Notes: generated by a model not told the origin, from the sequence alone. A DNA stretch of 64,000 bases from Pseudomonas sp. GD03919 (GCF_029814935.1 NZ_CP104582.1:2356001-2420000), one strand, 5' to 3'. Counted from the first letter of the stretch, positions 35,254 through 44,707 are shown. Numbers and translations are program-made.

Positions 35254-36216
35254 TTACTGCTGTGGAGCAGCGAGGCTGGCCTGCAGCGCCTGATCCCAGG
35301 GTGGCGGGAAGCCGAAGCGCTGCTTGAGAAAACTCAGCAGCAGGCGCGTGCGCGGGCTGGCTTCGCGCTCCAGGCGCAGGGCGTAGATGCTCACCGGCTC
35401 GACGGGCGGCAGCCCCTGTTCGCAGAACAGCGGGATCAGCTCGCCACGTTGCAGGTGTTCGCTGCTCATCCAGGTGGGCAGGTGCGCGATGCCCAGGCCG
35501 GCGAGGGCGCTGAACAGCAGGGTTTCCGCGTTGTTACTGGTCTGCCGCAGGCGTTTGGGCTTGCACAGTTGCAACTTGCCGTCGACGTCGAAGCGCCAGG
35601 CATAGGGCGGCGCCAGGCTGTCCCAGTCGAGGCCGTCGTGTTGCTCCAGCTCCAGCGGGCTGCGCGGGATGCCGCGTCGGCGTAGGTACTCCGGGCTGGC
35701 ACAGACGATGCGAGACATCGACGCCAGCGGTGTGGCCACCAGGCGGCTGTCCGGCAGCGGGCCAATGCGCACGACGATATCCACTTCGCCCAGGTGTTCG
35801 CCCTGCAGGTCGATGAAGCTGTCGATCAGGCGCAATTGCACGTCGAGGCCGGGGTTGGCGCGCAGGAACTCGGCAATCGCCGGGGCCAGATGGCGTCTGC
35901 CGAAGGGCGAGGGCGCATCGATACGAATCAGGCCTTCCGGCGCGCTGCTCAATGACACCGCTTCGGCGCGGGCCAGGTGCAATTCGGCGAGGATGCGCCG
36001 GGCACGCTCGGCAAATGCCAGGCCGGCCGGGGTGACGCGCACGGCATGGGTAGTGCGACTGAACAGGCTGCTGCCCAGGGCACGTTCCAGGGCGTCGATG
36101 CGCCGTGCCACGGCTGATGGTGTAAGCGGATGGCGCCTGGCCGCAGCGGAGAAGCTGCCGGCTTCCAGTACGTCGAGAAAGAGTTCCAGTTGGTCGGTCA
36201 GGGCATCGGGATTCAT
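35254..36216 (-). CDS. LysR-family transcriptional regulator
   Basis: 320 residues. The N-terminal winged helix-turn-helix is LELFLDVLEAGSFSAAARR..LTPSAVARRIDALE. The effector domain (about 95-300) begins GLIRIDAPSPFGRR. The ATG at 36216 is preferred because conserved sequence starts there. It is divergent from the TSUP permease gene 101 bp away, which is therefore a likely target. The inducer is unknown. Confidence 0.9.
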   Translation of the reverse strand: MNPDALTDQLELFLDVLEAGSFSAAARRHPLTPSAVARRIDALERALGSSLFSRTTHAVRVTPAGLAFAERARRILAELHLARAEAVSLSSAPEGLIRIDAPSPFGRRHLAPAIAEFLRANPGLDVQLRLIDSFIDLQGEHLGEVDIVVRIGPLPDSRLVATPLASMSRIVCASPEYLRRRGIPRSPLELEQHDGLDWDSLAPPYAWRFDVDGKLQLCKPKRLRQTSNNAETLLFSALAGLGIAHLPTWMSSEHLQRGELIPLFCEQGLPPVEPVSIYALRLEREASPRTRLLLSFLKQRFGFPPPWDQALQASLAAPQQ

Positions 36217-36317
36217 GGCGTTCTGTTTGTGCGTATAAGGCACAGCCATTGTGCGCTGCTGTGCGTTTCCACGCTAGCCGTGGCTGCTTAACATGCACGC
36301 CACAGTCTGGAGGTGCC

Positions 36318-37085
36318 ATGAATCTGTTCGACCTGTTGCTCAATCTATTGCTCGGCCTGGGCCTGGGGACGCTGGGCGGGTTATTTGGCATTGGCGGCGG
36401 GCTGATCGCCATTCCGGTGCTGGACATCGTTTTCGGGCTGGATCAGCAGTTGGCTCAGGGCACCGCGCTGGTGATGGTGGTGCCGAACGTGATGCTGGCG
36501 ATCTGGCGATACCATCAGCGCAATCGCATCGATCTGCGCTATGCGTTGCTGCTCGGTGTCACCAGCTTCTTCTGTGCCTGGCTCGCCTCGTTGTATGCGG
36601 TAGAGGTGGATTCACGCACCATGCGCTGGGCCTTCGTCGGTTTCCTGCTGGCCCTGGCGGCCTACAACCTGTTGCGCATGCTGATGGCTCAGGTGCCGGC
36701 CAGTGGCGAGTTGCGCCATCACTGGGGCTGGTTTGGTGTGCTGGGTGGGGTGTCTGGCGCGATGGGCGGGCTGTTCGGTGTGGGCGGCGCGGTGGTGGCG
36801 ACGCCAGTGCTGACCAGCGTCTTTGGCACTACCCAAGTGGTGGCGCAGGGGCTATCGCTATCGTTGGCGTTGCCCAGCACCGGAGTCACGCTGTTCACCT
36901 ACGCGCTGCATGATCACGTCAACTGGTGGATGGGTGTGCCGCTGGCTGTGGGTGGCTTGCTCAGTATCAGTTGGGGCGTGCGTTTGGCCCATTCGCTGCC
37001 GGAGCGTCTGCTGCGCAGCCTGTTTTGTGGCTTCCTGCTGCTCTGTGCGCTGCTGCTCGCGCTGGAGTCGGGCGGCCGTCTATAG
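36318..37085 (+). CDS. TSUP-family (TauE/SafE) permease
   Basis: 255 residues, about eight membrane helices in two homologous halves. The repeated glycine motifs GGLFGIGGGLIAIPVL and GGLFGVGGAVVATPVL mark the sulfite exporter TauE/SafE family. TGGAGGTGCC precedes the ATG at 36318. The divergent LysR gene suggests regulated expression. The substrate (sulfite, sulfoacetate or another organic anion) cannot be read from sequence. Confidence 0.88.
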   Translation: MNLFDLLLNLLLGLGLGTLGGLFGIGGGLIAIPVLDIVFGLDQQLAQGTALVMVVPNVMLAIWRYHQRNRIDLRYALLLGVTSFFCAWLASLYAVEVDSRTMRWAFVGFLLALAAYNLLRMLMAQVPASGELRHHWGWFGVLGGVSGAMGGLFGVGGAVVATPVLTSVFGTTQVVAQGLSLSLALPSTGVTLFTYALHDHVNWWMGVPLAVGGLLSISWGVRLAHSLPERLLRSLFCGFLLLCALLLALESGGRL

Positions 37086-37205
37086 GCGAAAGCCTTCGAA
37101 GATATGCTCGGCCAGGTATTCGGTGACGGGTGACTGACTGCTTTCGTTGCGCAGCAGCACGATGCTGTTCAGCGGCAGGCCTTTGGCCTCATCAATCCCC
37201 GAGGT
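37080..37205 (-). pseudogene. C-terminal remnant of a LysR-type regulator
   Basis: About 40 codons ending LRNESSQSPVTEYLAEHIFEGFRL match the end of a LysR-family effector domain. No DNA-binding domain is present. The remnant joins head to head with a truncated DMT transporter at about 37205-37220. Its stop codon abuts the stop of the TSUP permease on the other strand. Confidence 0.6.
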
Positions 37206-37219
37206 GGACTGCATAAGAA

Positions 37220-37903
37220 ACATTCGCTGGTGGGCTGCGCCACACCACGGCATCGCATATGGCGGTGTTTCTCTATACGGCGCCGATCTTTTCCGCGCTG
37301 GGGCTGCACCTGCTGCTGCCCAGCGAGCGTCTGCGGCGCCTGCAATGGCTGGGCATCGCGCTGTGTTTCGGTGGTGTGGTGATGGCTTTCGGTGTGGGTG
37401 GTAACTGGGCCGAGATCGATGCCGGCATGCTGCTCGGCGATGCCCTGGGGCTGTGCGCCGGTATGGCCTGGGGCGCGACGACGGTGGTGGTGCGCGCTTC
37501 TCGCCTGTCCGAGGCGCCACCTGGACTGACGCTGTTCTATCAATTGGCGGTGGCGTTCATTCTGTTGCTTGGCTATGCGCTGGTGATGGTTGATCTTGGT
37601 CTGCTGCGCTGGAGCCCGATCGCCATCGGCAGCATCCTGCTGCAGGGTGTGGTGGTGTCGTTCTTCACCTACCTGACCTGGTTCTGGCTGCTGCGCCGCT
37701 ACCTGGCGTCGAACATGGCGGTGTTTTCCTTCATGACCCCGCTGTTTGGCGTGACTTTCGGCGTGCTGGTGCTGGACGAGCCGCTGACCCTGAACTTCAT
37801 CATCGGTGCGGCATTGGTGTTGTCGGGTATCGTCCTGGTCAGCAGTGAAGCTTGGCTGCGCCGACGTTTGGCCGACTGGCGCGGTCTGCCGCAACGATCC
37901 TGA
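37220..37903 (+). pseudogene. DMT/EamA-family transporter lacking its N-terminal part
   Basis: The readable frame begins just after a TAA near 37217 with TFAGGLRHTTASH, and an in-frame ATG occurs at 37259 (MAVFLYTAPIF). Two EamA domains with ten helices are normal, about 300 residues. Here the first 80-90 residues (about three helices) are absent. The second EamA repeat (LASNMAVFSFMTPLFGVTFG) is intact. A shortened protein from 37259 is possible but unlikely to work. Confidence 0.75.
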
Positions 37904-38017
37904 TGCAGGGGCTGGCATCTGTTTGCCAGCGCCTCCTTGCGTGCAACGCTACAAGACCATTGGCCGGACTGGCGTTTCAGCCCGGTTTTTACCGAAGTAT
38001 CGCTTTTCGTACAGTGC

Positions 38018-39364
38018 CTAGCGCCTAACCTGCTTCAACGTCTCGGCGATCAGAAAGGCCAGTTCCAGGGACTGGTCGGCGTTCATGCGCGGGTCGCAGT
38101 GGGTGTGGTAACGATCCGATAGACTGTCTTCAGTCACCGGCCGCGCGCCGCCGATGCATTCGGTGACGTTCTGCCCGGTCATCTCGATATGGATGCCGCC
38201 GGCGTAGCTGCCCTCGGCCTGGTGTACGGCGAAGAACTGCTTCACTTCGGAGAGAATCTTCGCAAAGTCGCGGGTCTTGTAGCCGGTCGAGGCCTTGATG
38301 GTGTTGCCGTGCATGGGGTCGGAACTCCACAGCACCTGGCGGCCTTCGCTCTGCACCTTGCGCACCAGGCGCGGCATATGGGCTTCAACCTTATCCGCGC
38401 CCATGCGCACGATCAGGTTGAGGCGACCTGGGTCATTATCCGGGTTGAGGATATCGATCAGGCGGATCAGTTCGTCCGGGTCCATGCTCGGGCCGACCTT
38501 GACCCCGATGGGGTTGCCGACGCCGCGCAGGAACTCGACATGGGCGCCGTCCAGCTGGCGGGTGCGGTCACCGATCCACAGCATATGCGCCGAGCAGGCG
38601 TAGTCACCGCCGGTCAGGCTGTCGCGACGGACGAAGGCCTGTTCGTAGTTCAGCAGCAGCGCCTCGTGGGCGGTGAAGAAGCTGGTCTCGCGCACCTGGC
38701 TCGAGCCGTCCATGCCGCAGGCACGCATAAAAGCCAGGGTTTCGTCGATGCGGTCGGCCAGGTGGCTGTACTTCTCGGCCAGAGCCGAGTTGGCGATAAA
38801 GTCCAGGTTCCACTGGTGCACCTGATGCAGGTCGGCGAAACCACCCTGAGCGAAGGCGCGCAGCAGGTTCAGCGAGGCAGTGGACTGGTGATAGGCCTGC
38901 AGCAGGCGCTCCGGGTCCGGCACACGGCTGGCGGCGTCGAAGCCGATGCCGTTGACGATATCGCCACGGTAGGCCGGCAGGGTCACTCCGTCGATGGTTT
39001 CATCGTTGGCCGAGCGCGGCTTGGCGAATTGTCCGGCCATGCGCCCAACTTTCACCACCGGGCAGCCGGCGGCGAAGGTCATGACAATGGCCATCTGCAG
39101 CAGCACCTTGAAGGTGTCGCGGATTTTCGCGGCGGAAAACTCGGCAAAACTCTCGGCGCAATCGCCACCCTGCAACAGGAAGGCCCGCCCCTGGGTCACT
39201 TCGGCAAACTGACGACGCAACTCGCGCGCTTCACCGGCAAACACCAGCGGCGGATAACCGGCCAGGGTTTGCTCGACACGGCCCAGGTGGGCGGCGTCCG
39301 GGTAGTGCGGTTGTTGCTGGATCGGCTTGGTTCTCCAGCTATCAGGGCTCCAGGGTTGCGACAT
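38018..39364 (-). CDS. 3-deoxy-7-phosphoheptulonate synthase, class II
   Basis: 448 residues of the class II (plant-type) DAHP synthase family, which condenses PEP and erythrose 4-phosphate as the first shikimate step. Motifs include [12 protein letters not shown] near residue 64, [15 protein letters not shown] near 106, [16 protein letters not shown] and the C-terminal [15 protein letters not shown]. The start [11 protein letters not shown] is typical. It stands alone; regulation is not visible. Confidence 0.95.
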   Translation of the reverse strand: MSQPWSPDSWRTKPIQQQPHYPDAAHLGRVEQTLAGYPPLVFAGEARELRRQFAEVTQGRAFLLQGGDCAESFAEFSAAKIRDTFKVLLQMAIVMTFAAGCPVVKVGRMAGQFAKPRSANDETIDGVTLPAYRGDIVNGIGFDAASRVPDPERLLQAYHQSTASLNLLRAFAQGGFADLHQVHQWNLDFIANSALAEKYSHLADRIDETLAFMRACGMDGSSQVRETSFFTAHEALLLNYEQAFVRRDSLTGGDYACSAHMLWIGDRTRQLDGAHVEFLRGVGNPIGVKVGPSMDPDELIRLIDILNPDNDPGRLNLIVRMGADKVEAHMPRLVRKVQSEGRQVLWSSDPMHGNTIKASTGYKTRDFAKILSEVKQFFAVHQAEGSYAGGIHIEMTGQNVTECIGGARPVTEDSLSDRYHTHCDPRMNADQSLELAFLIAETLKQVRR

Positions 39365-39467
39365 TGCGGCTCTCGGCTTTAGTCAATTCAGGCAGACGGG
39401 CATGGTAACCGATAAGCCAGGCGCTTCAAGCTGATAGCCGTGATAGAGCCGCTGCATAAAGCGCAGC

Positions 39468-39636
39468 TCAGGCTGTGGCAGGTTTGAAGCCACGGGCGGT
39501 TGCCGTGCGTGGGGCAACATCACGGCCCGGCAGAAAGTGGCCAAAGCCCTGTTGTGTACCCAGTGCCTCGGGGTACTCGCTGCCACGCCGATAGGCGATA
39601 CGGCCGTTGATCAGGGTGGCATCCACCGCCGCATCA
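39468..39636 (-). pseudogene. C-terminal remnant of an amidohydrolase-like gene
   Basis: About 55 codons ending in GTQQGFGHFLPGRDVAPRTA preceded by LINGRIAYRRGSEYPEA resemble the end of an amidohydrolase-type enzyme. Upstream on the minus strand the sequence changes to unrelated restriction-region DNA. The family assignment is tentative. Confidence 0.45.
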
Positions 39637-39781
39637 TTAACAGCACGGGACAAGATCGCATCGTTTTCCCTGCCGAGAAGGTCCCGGCTAAGAAGCTGCT
39701 CCAGTTTCTGAACGAAGAACTTTTCTGGGGAGCCACCACTGAGCGACTGTTTGAAACCAACTCGAAGCGCATTGCGGACTG
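39637..39781 (+). pseudogene. C-terminal remnant of an unidentified gene upstream of hsdR
   Basis: About 47 codons (TGQDRIVFPAEKVPAKKLLQ, then FLNEELFWGATTERLFETNS) end in TGA 30 bp before an hsdR-like start. The 5' part is missing. In intact type I operons this position holds hsdS or an accessory gene; I cannot identify which. Confidence 0.4.
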
Positions 39782-39811
39782 AAGGCATTAATTTGCAGAA
39801 GGAAGTGCACC

Positions 39812-40088
39812 GATGAACTCAGTCGGCTAAGACCCAGCAACGTGTGGCCAAGCCAGCAAGGGCCTGTATGACCGTAACAGGGCGGTTTATGAGCTGCTGC
39901 GCTATGGGGTCAAGATCAAGCCTGAGGTGGGTGAAAACACTCAGACAGTCTGGCTGATCGACTGGAAGCATCCTGAGCACAACCACTTCGCGATTGCCGA
40001 GGAAGTCACCGTCAAAGGCGCTGATGCCAAGGCCAACAACAAGCGCCCGGATATCGTGCTCTATGTAAATGGCATTGCCCTGGGCGTA
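39812..40088 (+). pseudogene. Type I restriction enzyme R subunit (HsdR), N-terminal remnant
   Basis: A start MNSVG at 39812 with GAAGGAAG before it is followed at once by an in-frame stop. From about 39857 the HsdR N-terminal nuclease domain is readable: AVYELLRYGVKIKPEVGENT, TVWLIDWKHPEHNHFAIAEE and KRPDIVLYVNGIALGV. All helicase motifs are lost; at 40088 the sequence switches to a metallopeptidase remnant. Confidence 0.8.
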
Positions 40089-40690
40089 TCCGCCGCAAGG
40101 ACGTGTGCGTGCGGCCGCGCCGATGGCGGTAGATGACGAAGCCGTGCGCCTGGCGGTGGTCAGCAAGCTGGGCTGGATCAAGCGCCAACGGGCCAAATTT
40201 CAGGCCCAGCCCCGGCAATCCCAAAGGCGCATGGTCAGCGGCGAGAGCCATTACTTCCTGGGGCAGCGGTATCGTCTAACAGGCCGTTGAAAAACTACCT
40301 GCGTTGGCAATGCTGCGTTAAAAACGGCCTCAAAATGCTCATTTACAACGCGTAAACTGCGCTTTTTCGGCCGTTTTTGCCTTGCCTTGCCTGCCTCGCC
40401 TACGTTTTTCAACGGCCTGCTAAAGGTGATAGAGGAGGGTGGTCACCCCGACTGACCCTCAGGGGAAAGGCTTCGATGGTTTTGACTGTGCGCCCTGACA
40501 CGACGCCAGAGAAAAAGCGGGAAATTCTCCATGCCTTTTACCGCGCAGAACTGAAAAAGCTTGCTCCTGAGCTATTGGACAAGTGGCAGCCAATCCTAGG
40601 CGTTACGGTCAGCGCTTGGGGCATCGAGCGTATGAAAACCAAATGGGGGACGTGCAACATCGAAGCGCGGCGCATCTTCCGCTCCTGCTG
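40089..40690 (+). pseudogene. YgjP-like (DUF45) metallopeptidase remnant, interrupted by a MITE
   Basis: The two parts DEAVRLAVVSKLGWIKRQRAK..SGESHYFLGQRYRL (before 40280) and KVIEEGG..LTVRPDTTPEKKREIL..ERMKTKWGTCNIEARRI (after 40420) join in frame once the MITE and one CTAA copy are removed. Both ends are missing: the start at 40089 abuts HsdR sequence and the 3' end stops before the HExxH zinc motif. YgjP-like genes often follow hsdR. Confidence 0.75.
40280..40419. mobile_element. 140-bp MITE with 4-bp CTAA target duplication
   Basis: Terminal inverted repeats CAGGCCGTTGAAAAAC stand at both ends, flanked by CTAA at 40276-40279 and 40420-40423. There is no coding capacity. Removing it and one CTAA restores the host reading frame exactly, which fixes the borders. 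Confidence 0.88.
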
Positions 40691-40735
40691 AGCCCTTACG
40701 GTTTTTCAACCTATCGCGGCAACTGAGCATGCTGC

Positions 40736-40764
40736 AGCCTTGCCCCTGCCATGGGGCAAGGCTG
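40736..40764. terminator. Palindrome downstream of the GGDEF gene
   Basis: GCCTTGCCCC pairs with GGGGCAAGGC around a five-base centre. There is no T tract, so it is a weak or factor-assisted 3' end for the minus-strand cyclase gene. Confidence 0.5.
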
Positions 40765-40776
40765 GATTTATGCAGG

Positions 40777-41934
40777 CTATATTCCCACTGCAGGCGGCTC
40801 TTCGGCGGTTGATACCTGCGTCTGATTACGGCCAGTCTTTTTCGCCCGATAAAGGGCCTGGTCAACACGCTCGATCAGATCCGCCAGCGCCTCATCCGGC
40901 TGCAGCTCGCCCAGACCAATCGATAACGTGACAACTCCGACATTCTCGTGCTGGCTGTCCGCTACAGCCTGGCGACAGCGCTCGGCCAGCAGCAGGGCAT
41001 GACTCAGATCGCAGCCGCCAAAGATCAGTAAGAACTCCTCACCGCCCCAGCGAATGACACTGTCATTGGCCCTGAGCGCGGCAATCAAATTTCCCGAAAC
41101 CGTTTTGAGTACCACATCACCCGTGCTGTGGCCCCACTGATCGTTGACCTGCTTGAAGTGATCGATATCCGCCAGGGCAATCGACATGGGCAGTTTGCTG
41201 CCGCGCGACTGCATAAAGGCATTCTCCAGCGCCAGCTCTCCAGCCGTCCGGGTCAGCGCCCCAGTCAGACCATCAAAACGCACCATCTCGCGGAGCATCT
41301 TTTCTTCCAGAACCCTTGTGGTCAGGTCGCGAAAGATGCTGACGTAATGGGTGATGGTATCGTTTTCATCGGTAAGCGGAGTGATGGTCTCGTCGCAGTA
41401 GATCAGCTGGTCATTCTTGCCCCGGTTCACAAAGGTGCCTTTGTATGAATGCCCCTGCTTCAGGGTGTTCCACATCTCTGTGTAGAAATCGGCATTCTGC
41501 TCCCCGGACTTGAGCATGCTGGGATTGCGACCGAGTACCTCGGTCAGGCCATATCCGGTGATTTTTTCAAAACCCCTGTTAACAAACTCAATGGACGCAC
41601 CGCGCACAGGCGAAACACTCCACTCGACAACGTACGGGCGACCGTCCTTGCGATAGTTGATGGTCGAACCCTGAAAGAATGTGCCGTCCGCCAGGCACTG
41701 ACGAAGGCGCCTGATGACCTCGCCGCAAGTATCAGGCCCCTGAAGGATGCGCGGGTTTTGTCCCAGAATTTCTTCTTCGCCATAGCCAGTCATGCGCAAA
41801 AATGCGGCATTGGCATATACGATACGGTGCCCACCCTCGCCCTCGTGTGCATCGGTAAGCAAAACGGCATTCACTGACTGATCCAGTGCCTGGGCAATCA
41901 CGCTGGCTTCGATATGACTGGCGATACTCTTCAT
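40777..41934 (-). CDS. PAS-PAS-GGDEF diguanylate cyclase
   Basis: About 385 residues. A first PAS domain (about 15-112) has YANAAFLRMTGYGEEEILGQ. A second PAS begins at ASIEFVNRGFEKITGYG, directly after the VEWSVSPVR end of the first, so the linker and the start of PAS2 appear deleted in frame. The GGDEF domain (about 220-380) has DGLTGALTRTAG, DIDHFKQVNDQWGHSTGD and an active-site RWGGEEF, so it should make c-di-GMP. No transmembrane segment. The start at 41934 (ATG) or the GTG three codons earlier cannot be decided; neither has a good ribosome site. Confidence 0.88.
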   Translation of the reverse strand: MKSIASHIEASVIAQALDQSVNAVLLTDAHEGEGGHRIVYANAAFLRMTGYGEEEILGQNPRILQGPDTCGEVIRRLRQCLADGTFFQGSTINYRKDGRPYVVEWSVSPVRGASIEFVNRGFEKITGYGLTEVLGRNPSMLKSGEQNADFYTEMWNTLKQGHSYKGTFVNRGKNDQLIYCDETITPLTDENDTITHYVSIFRDLTTRVLEEKMLREMVRFDGLTGALTRTAGELALENAFMQSRGSKLPMSIALADIDHFKQVNDQWGHSTGDVVLKTVSGNLIAALRANDSVIRWGGEEFLLIFGGCDLSHALLLAERCRQAVADSQHENVGVVTLSIGLGELQPDEALADLIERVDQALYRAKKTGRNQTQVSTAEEPPAVGI

Positions 41935-42039
41935 GCTGGACACAATTCATCCTGAATGGTCTCTGGAGTATGGCAGCCCGCCCATGCGCATGCATAAGCC
42001 TTTGCGCAGAAGCTTCTGCTCATACGCGCGGCAGCAATC

Positions 42040-42205
42040 ATGAGCCTGATCCAGTCGGCCCGCATGAACGGGCATGATCCGTATGCCTATCTCAAGGACG
42101 TGCTGACACGCCTGCCGACGCAACGGGCGAGTGAGGTCGGCCAACTGCTGCCGCATCAGTGGGCGCCTGCCTGAGTCGCGCAAGGTGAGTTCGGCGTACG
42201 CTTAC
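42040..42205 (+). mobile_element. IS66-family TnpC C-terminal remnant and element end
   Basis: 44 codons (MSLIQSARMNGHDPYAYLKD, VLTRLPTQRASEVGQLLPHQ) are the C-terminus of an IS66 transposase of a different subtype from the copy at 59 kb. The terminal repeat GAGTTCGGCGTACGCTTAC follows and ends at 42205. Confidence 0.8.
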
Positions 42206-42370
42206 ACTGGAGCGGGGGACGCCATCCGAGCATTGGTTTGGCTTGGCGAGGCAAGCGCGGGGGATGCAGTTTCCAAACTTCATGAGCTGCTACCCGAGAG
42301 CGAATGTGGTGCTCTTGTGTCAGCTCACCGCTCGTTACCTATCTGGATGGCGAATGCAATCTGCGCTCAG
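42206..42370 (+). pseudogene. Unidentified gene fragment next to the IS66 end
   Basis: A frame reading GAGDAIRALVWLGEASAGD, AVSKLHELLPESECGALVSA continues out of the IS66 end, so the IS cut an existing gene. The protein family is not recognised with confidence. Beyond it, to 42444, no feature is seen. Confidence 0.35.
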
Positions 42371-42444
42371 TCGAGTTGCACCTGCACCCACCCTGTCAAG
42401 TTGGGCTAGCGGTTAGCTGTAGCCTACTTACCGCCAGACCGGCA

Positions 42445-43821
42445 TTATCTGGGATGGGGCAATTCGATGTGAAAGCCCGTGAGGCTAGCCGCTGAGGTGC
42501 ACCAGATGCGGCCTTTGTGAGCCTCAATGATGGATCGGGTGATTGCAAGCCCGAGCCCGGCGTTGCTCGGGCTGCCCTCCCGCCGAGCGGGGTCAACCCG
42601 GTAAAAACGGTCGAAGAGCTTCTCTAGATGCTCTGAGCTGATTGTGTCCCCTGGGTTCTCGATACTGAAGGTAGTGGAGTCCTCTGTCTCGCGGATCAGA
42701 ACCGAAATTGTCTGTCCCGCCGGCGTGTAGCGCAGCGCATTGGACAGCAAGTTGGATAGCGCGCGATCAAGCATCACCCGATCTCCCAGCACTTGGCCTT
42801 TGCCTGTGAGCGATAGCTCAATGCCGCGCTCTTCGGCCAGAAGGTGGTAGTAGTCAAACAGCTTGAAGACTACGTCAGCCAGTTCGATCCTGGCCTGCTC
42901 GGGGATGATCAGGCCATTATCAGCCTTGGCCAAGAACAGCATGTCATCAATCATCCGAGACATGCGCTTCAAGTCCTCCAGGTTGGAGTACAGATTCTCC
43001 TCATAGGCATTGATATCGCGTTTTTTACTCAGCACGACCTCGGTGTGGGTCATCAGATTGCTGACTGGAGTTCGTAGCTCGTGGGCAATGTCGGCCGAAA
43101 AATTGGAGAGCCTAACGAAGGCATCCTCTAGCCGAGTCAACATCGCATTGAAGGAGAGAACCAGTTGCTGAAGTTCCCGCGGCACTGGTTCGAGAGGGAT
43201 TCGCTCCTGTAACGAGCGAGCGGACATCCCGGAGGCCACGCGAGTGACTTGCCGCAGAGGCCTAAGGCCGCTGCGAGCAACCACCCAGCCGAGTGCGGCA
43301 CTGAACAGGGCGCTGATGACCAATCCAATCCAAAACCATCGTTGCAGCGTGCCGAAAAAGTGTGTGTGATTGGTGACGTCAAGAATCAGCAACGCAGTGA
43401 GCGGCTCAGCCTGATCGGCTACCGAGATTTGCTCCGTCATGCCACGGTACATGTGTTGGCCGTTCTGCCACTCCCACATGCTCTGCTCATTTGCACGTCT
43501 GAAACGCTCAGGTACTTCGACTGCTCTGGGGTCGGAAAACAGTACAGAACCGTCACTGGCCAGGATAGTGGCGGCCAGATCCTGATGGGCTCCCAGCAAA
43601 GCTCGCAACTGCGGTAATTCTTCCGAAAGGCTCGCTTCACCGCGAGCATTGTTGAGGATATGTTTGGCGGATTCGAGTTTCTCCACCAGGGCCTGCCGAT
43701 CCAGCATCTTGAAGTGGTGCTGGCTGAGCATATTGAAACTCAGCCCTGCTACCGTCAGGACTGCAATTACCGCGGACATGAACATCAGGCTCATGCGTGC
43801 GGTCAGCGAAAGGTGCTTCAT
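42445..43821 (-). CDS. copS: Heavy-metal sensor histidine kinase CopS/CusS
   Basis: 458 residues: membrane helices at about 13-35 and 163-185 flank a periplasmic sensor domain, followed by a HAMP domain (RSGLRPLRQVTRVASGMSAR). The phosphorylated His247 is in FSADIAHELRTP, with ATP-binding N and G boxes (LSNLLSNALRYTP, NAGLGLAITRSI). It senses periplasmic copper and phosphorylates CopR. ATG 43821 follows CCGGAG; the GTG two codons earlier is too close to that site. The start lies three bases from the copR stop, so the pair is co-translated. Confidence 0.93.
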   Translation of the reverse strand: MKHLSLTARMSLMFMSAVIAVLTVAGLSFNMLSQHHFKMLDRQALVEKLESAKHILNNARGEASLSEELPQLRALLGAHQDLAATILASDGSVLFSDPRAVEVPERFRRANEQSMWEWQNGQHMYRGMTEQISVADQAEPLTALLILDVTNHTHFFGTLQRWFWIGLVISALFSAALGWVVARSGLRPLRQVTRVASGMSARSLQERIPLEPVPRELQQLVLSFNAMLTRLEDAFVRLSNFSADIAHELRTPVSNLMTHTEVVLSKKRDINAYEENLYSNLEDLKRMSRMIDDMLFLAKADNGLIIPEQARIELADVVFKLFDYYHLLAEERGIELSLTGKGQVLGDRVMLDRALSNLLSNALRYTPAGQTISVLIRETEDSTTFSIENPGDTISSEHLEKLFDRFYRVDPARREGSPSNAGLGLAITRSIIEAHKGRIWCTSAASLTGFHIELPHPR

Positions 43822-43823
43822 AT

Positions 43824-44501
43824 TCACTCCGGAGCATCCATCATGTATCCCATGCCGCGGGCGGTATGAATCAGCTTGAGATCGAAATCGTCATCGATTT
43901 TTGCGCGTAGCCGGCGTACCGCAACCTCAATAACATTGGTGTCGCTGTCGAAATTCATGTCCCAAACCTGAGAGGCAATCAGCGACTTCGGGAGCACCTC
44001 GCCGCGCCGGCGCAGTAGCAGTTCCAGCAGTGAAAACTCCTTCGCGGTCAGGTCAATTCTTTTCCCGCCACGGATCGCACGCCGCTTCATCAGATCGACT
44101 TCCAGATCGGCAATTTTCATGGTGGTCTGCGTCGGCGAACCATTACCTCTGCGCAACAGCGTTCTGACCCTGGCCAGAAGCTCTGAGAAAGCAAATGGCT
44201 TGATCAGGTAGTCGTCCGCACCCAGCTCCAACCCTTTTACGCGGTCTTCCACACCATCGCGTGCCGTCAAGAACAGTACGGGGACGTCTTTTCCTGCTGC
44301 GCGCAACATGCGCAGCACTTCCCAACCGTCCAGCCCAGGCATCATTACATCCAGAATTAGCAGGTCATAGGCTTCGCTAAGTGCATGCTGAAGGGCATCT
44401 GTACCGGTCATAACCCGGTCGACATTGAACCCAGCCTCGGTGAGACCTTGCTGGAGGTACGTACCGGTTTTGGGTTCGTCTTCAGCTACCAGTAGTTTCA
44501 T
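43824..44501 (-). CDS. copR: Heavy-metal response regulator CopR/CusR
   Basis: 225 residues of the OmpR/PhoB type. Receiver domain: [16 protein letters not shown], phosphoacceptor Asp51 in [15 protein letters not shown], and Lys in YLIKPFAF. The C-terminal winged helix contains [20 protein letters not shown] and [18 protein letters not shown]. It should activate copper genes through the TKAC-N5-TGTART boxes in this island, one of which lies 65 bp before its own start. Confidence 0.94.
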   Translation of the reverse strand: MKLLVAEDEPKTGTYLQQGLTEAGFNVDRVMTGTDALQHALSEAYDLLILDVMMPGLDGWEVLRMLRAAGKDVPVLFLTARDGVEDRVKGLELGADDYLIKPFAFSELLARVRTLLRRGNGSPTQTTMKIADLEVDLMKRRAIRGGKRIDLTAKEFSLLELLLRRRGEVLPKSLIASQVWDMNFDSDTNVIEVAVRRLRAKIDDDFDLKLIHTARGMGYMMDAPE

Positions 44502-44565
44502 GTGTGCAGACTCCAAAAGTCGGGTGGCCTGAGTTTGCAGGCAAACCGCGGCCCCAACCAGAAGC

Positions 44566-44580
44566 TTACGAAAATGTAAT
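44566..44580. promoter_or_regulatory. Putative CopR box 1 (copR / 44708 gene)
   Basis: TTACG-AAAA-TGTAAT lies between divergent copR and the small periplasmic protein gene. It matches six other sites in the island. Confidence 0.7.
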
Positions 44581-44707
44581 TCTGACTTCAGCTCACTGAC
44601 AGGGTGGCTTGTCTAGGGTGCAAGCATGAGTACTAGGTTGTGCTCTCGGCCCTCGACAGACCAAAAGCAGAGGTGCCGGCCATAGTTTGCACTGATGGAG
44701 ACTGCCC

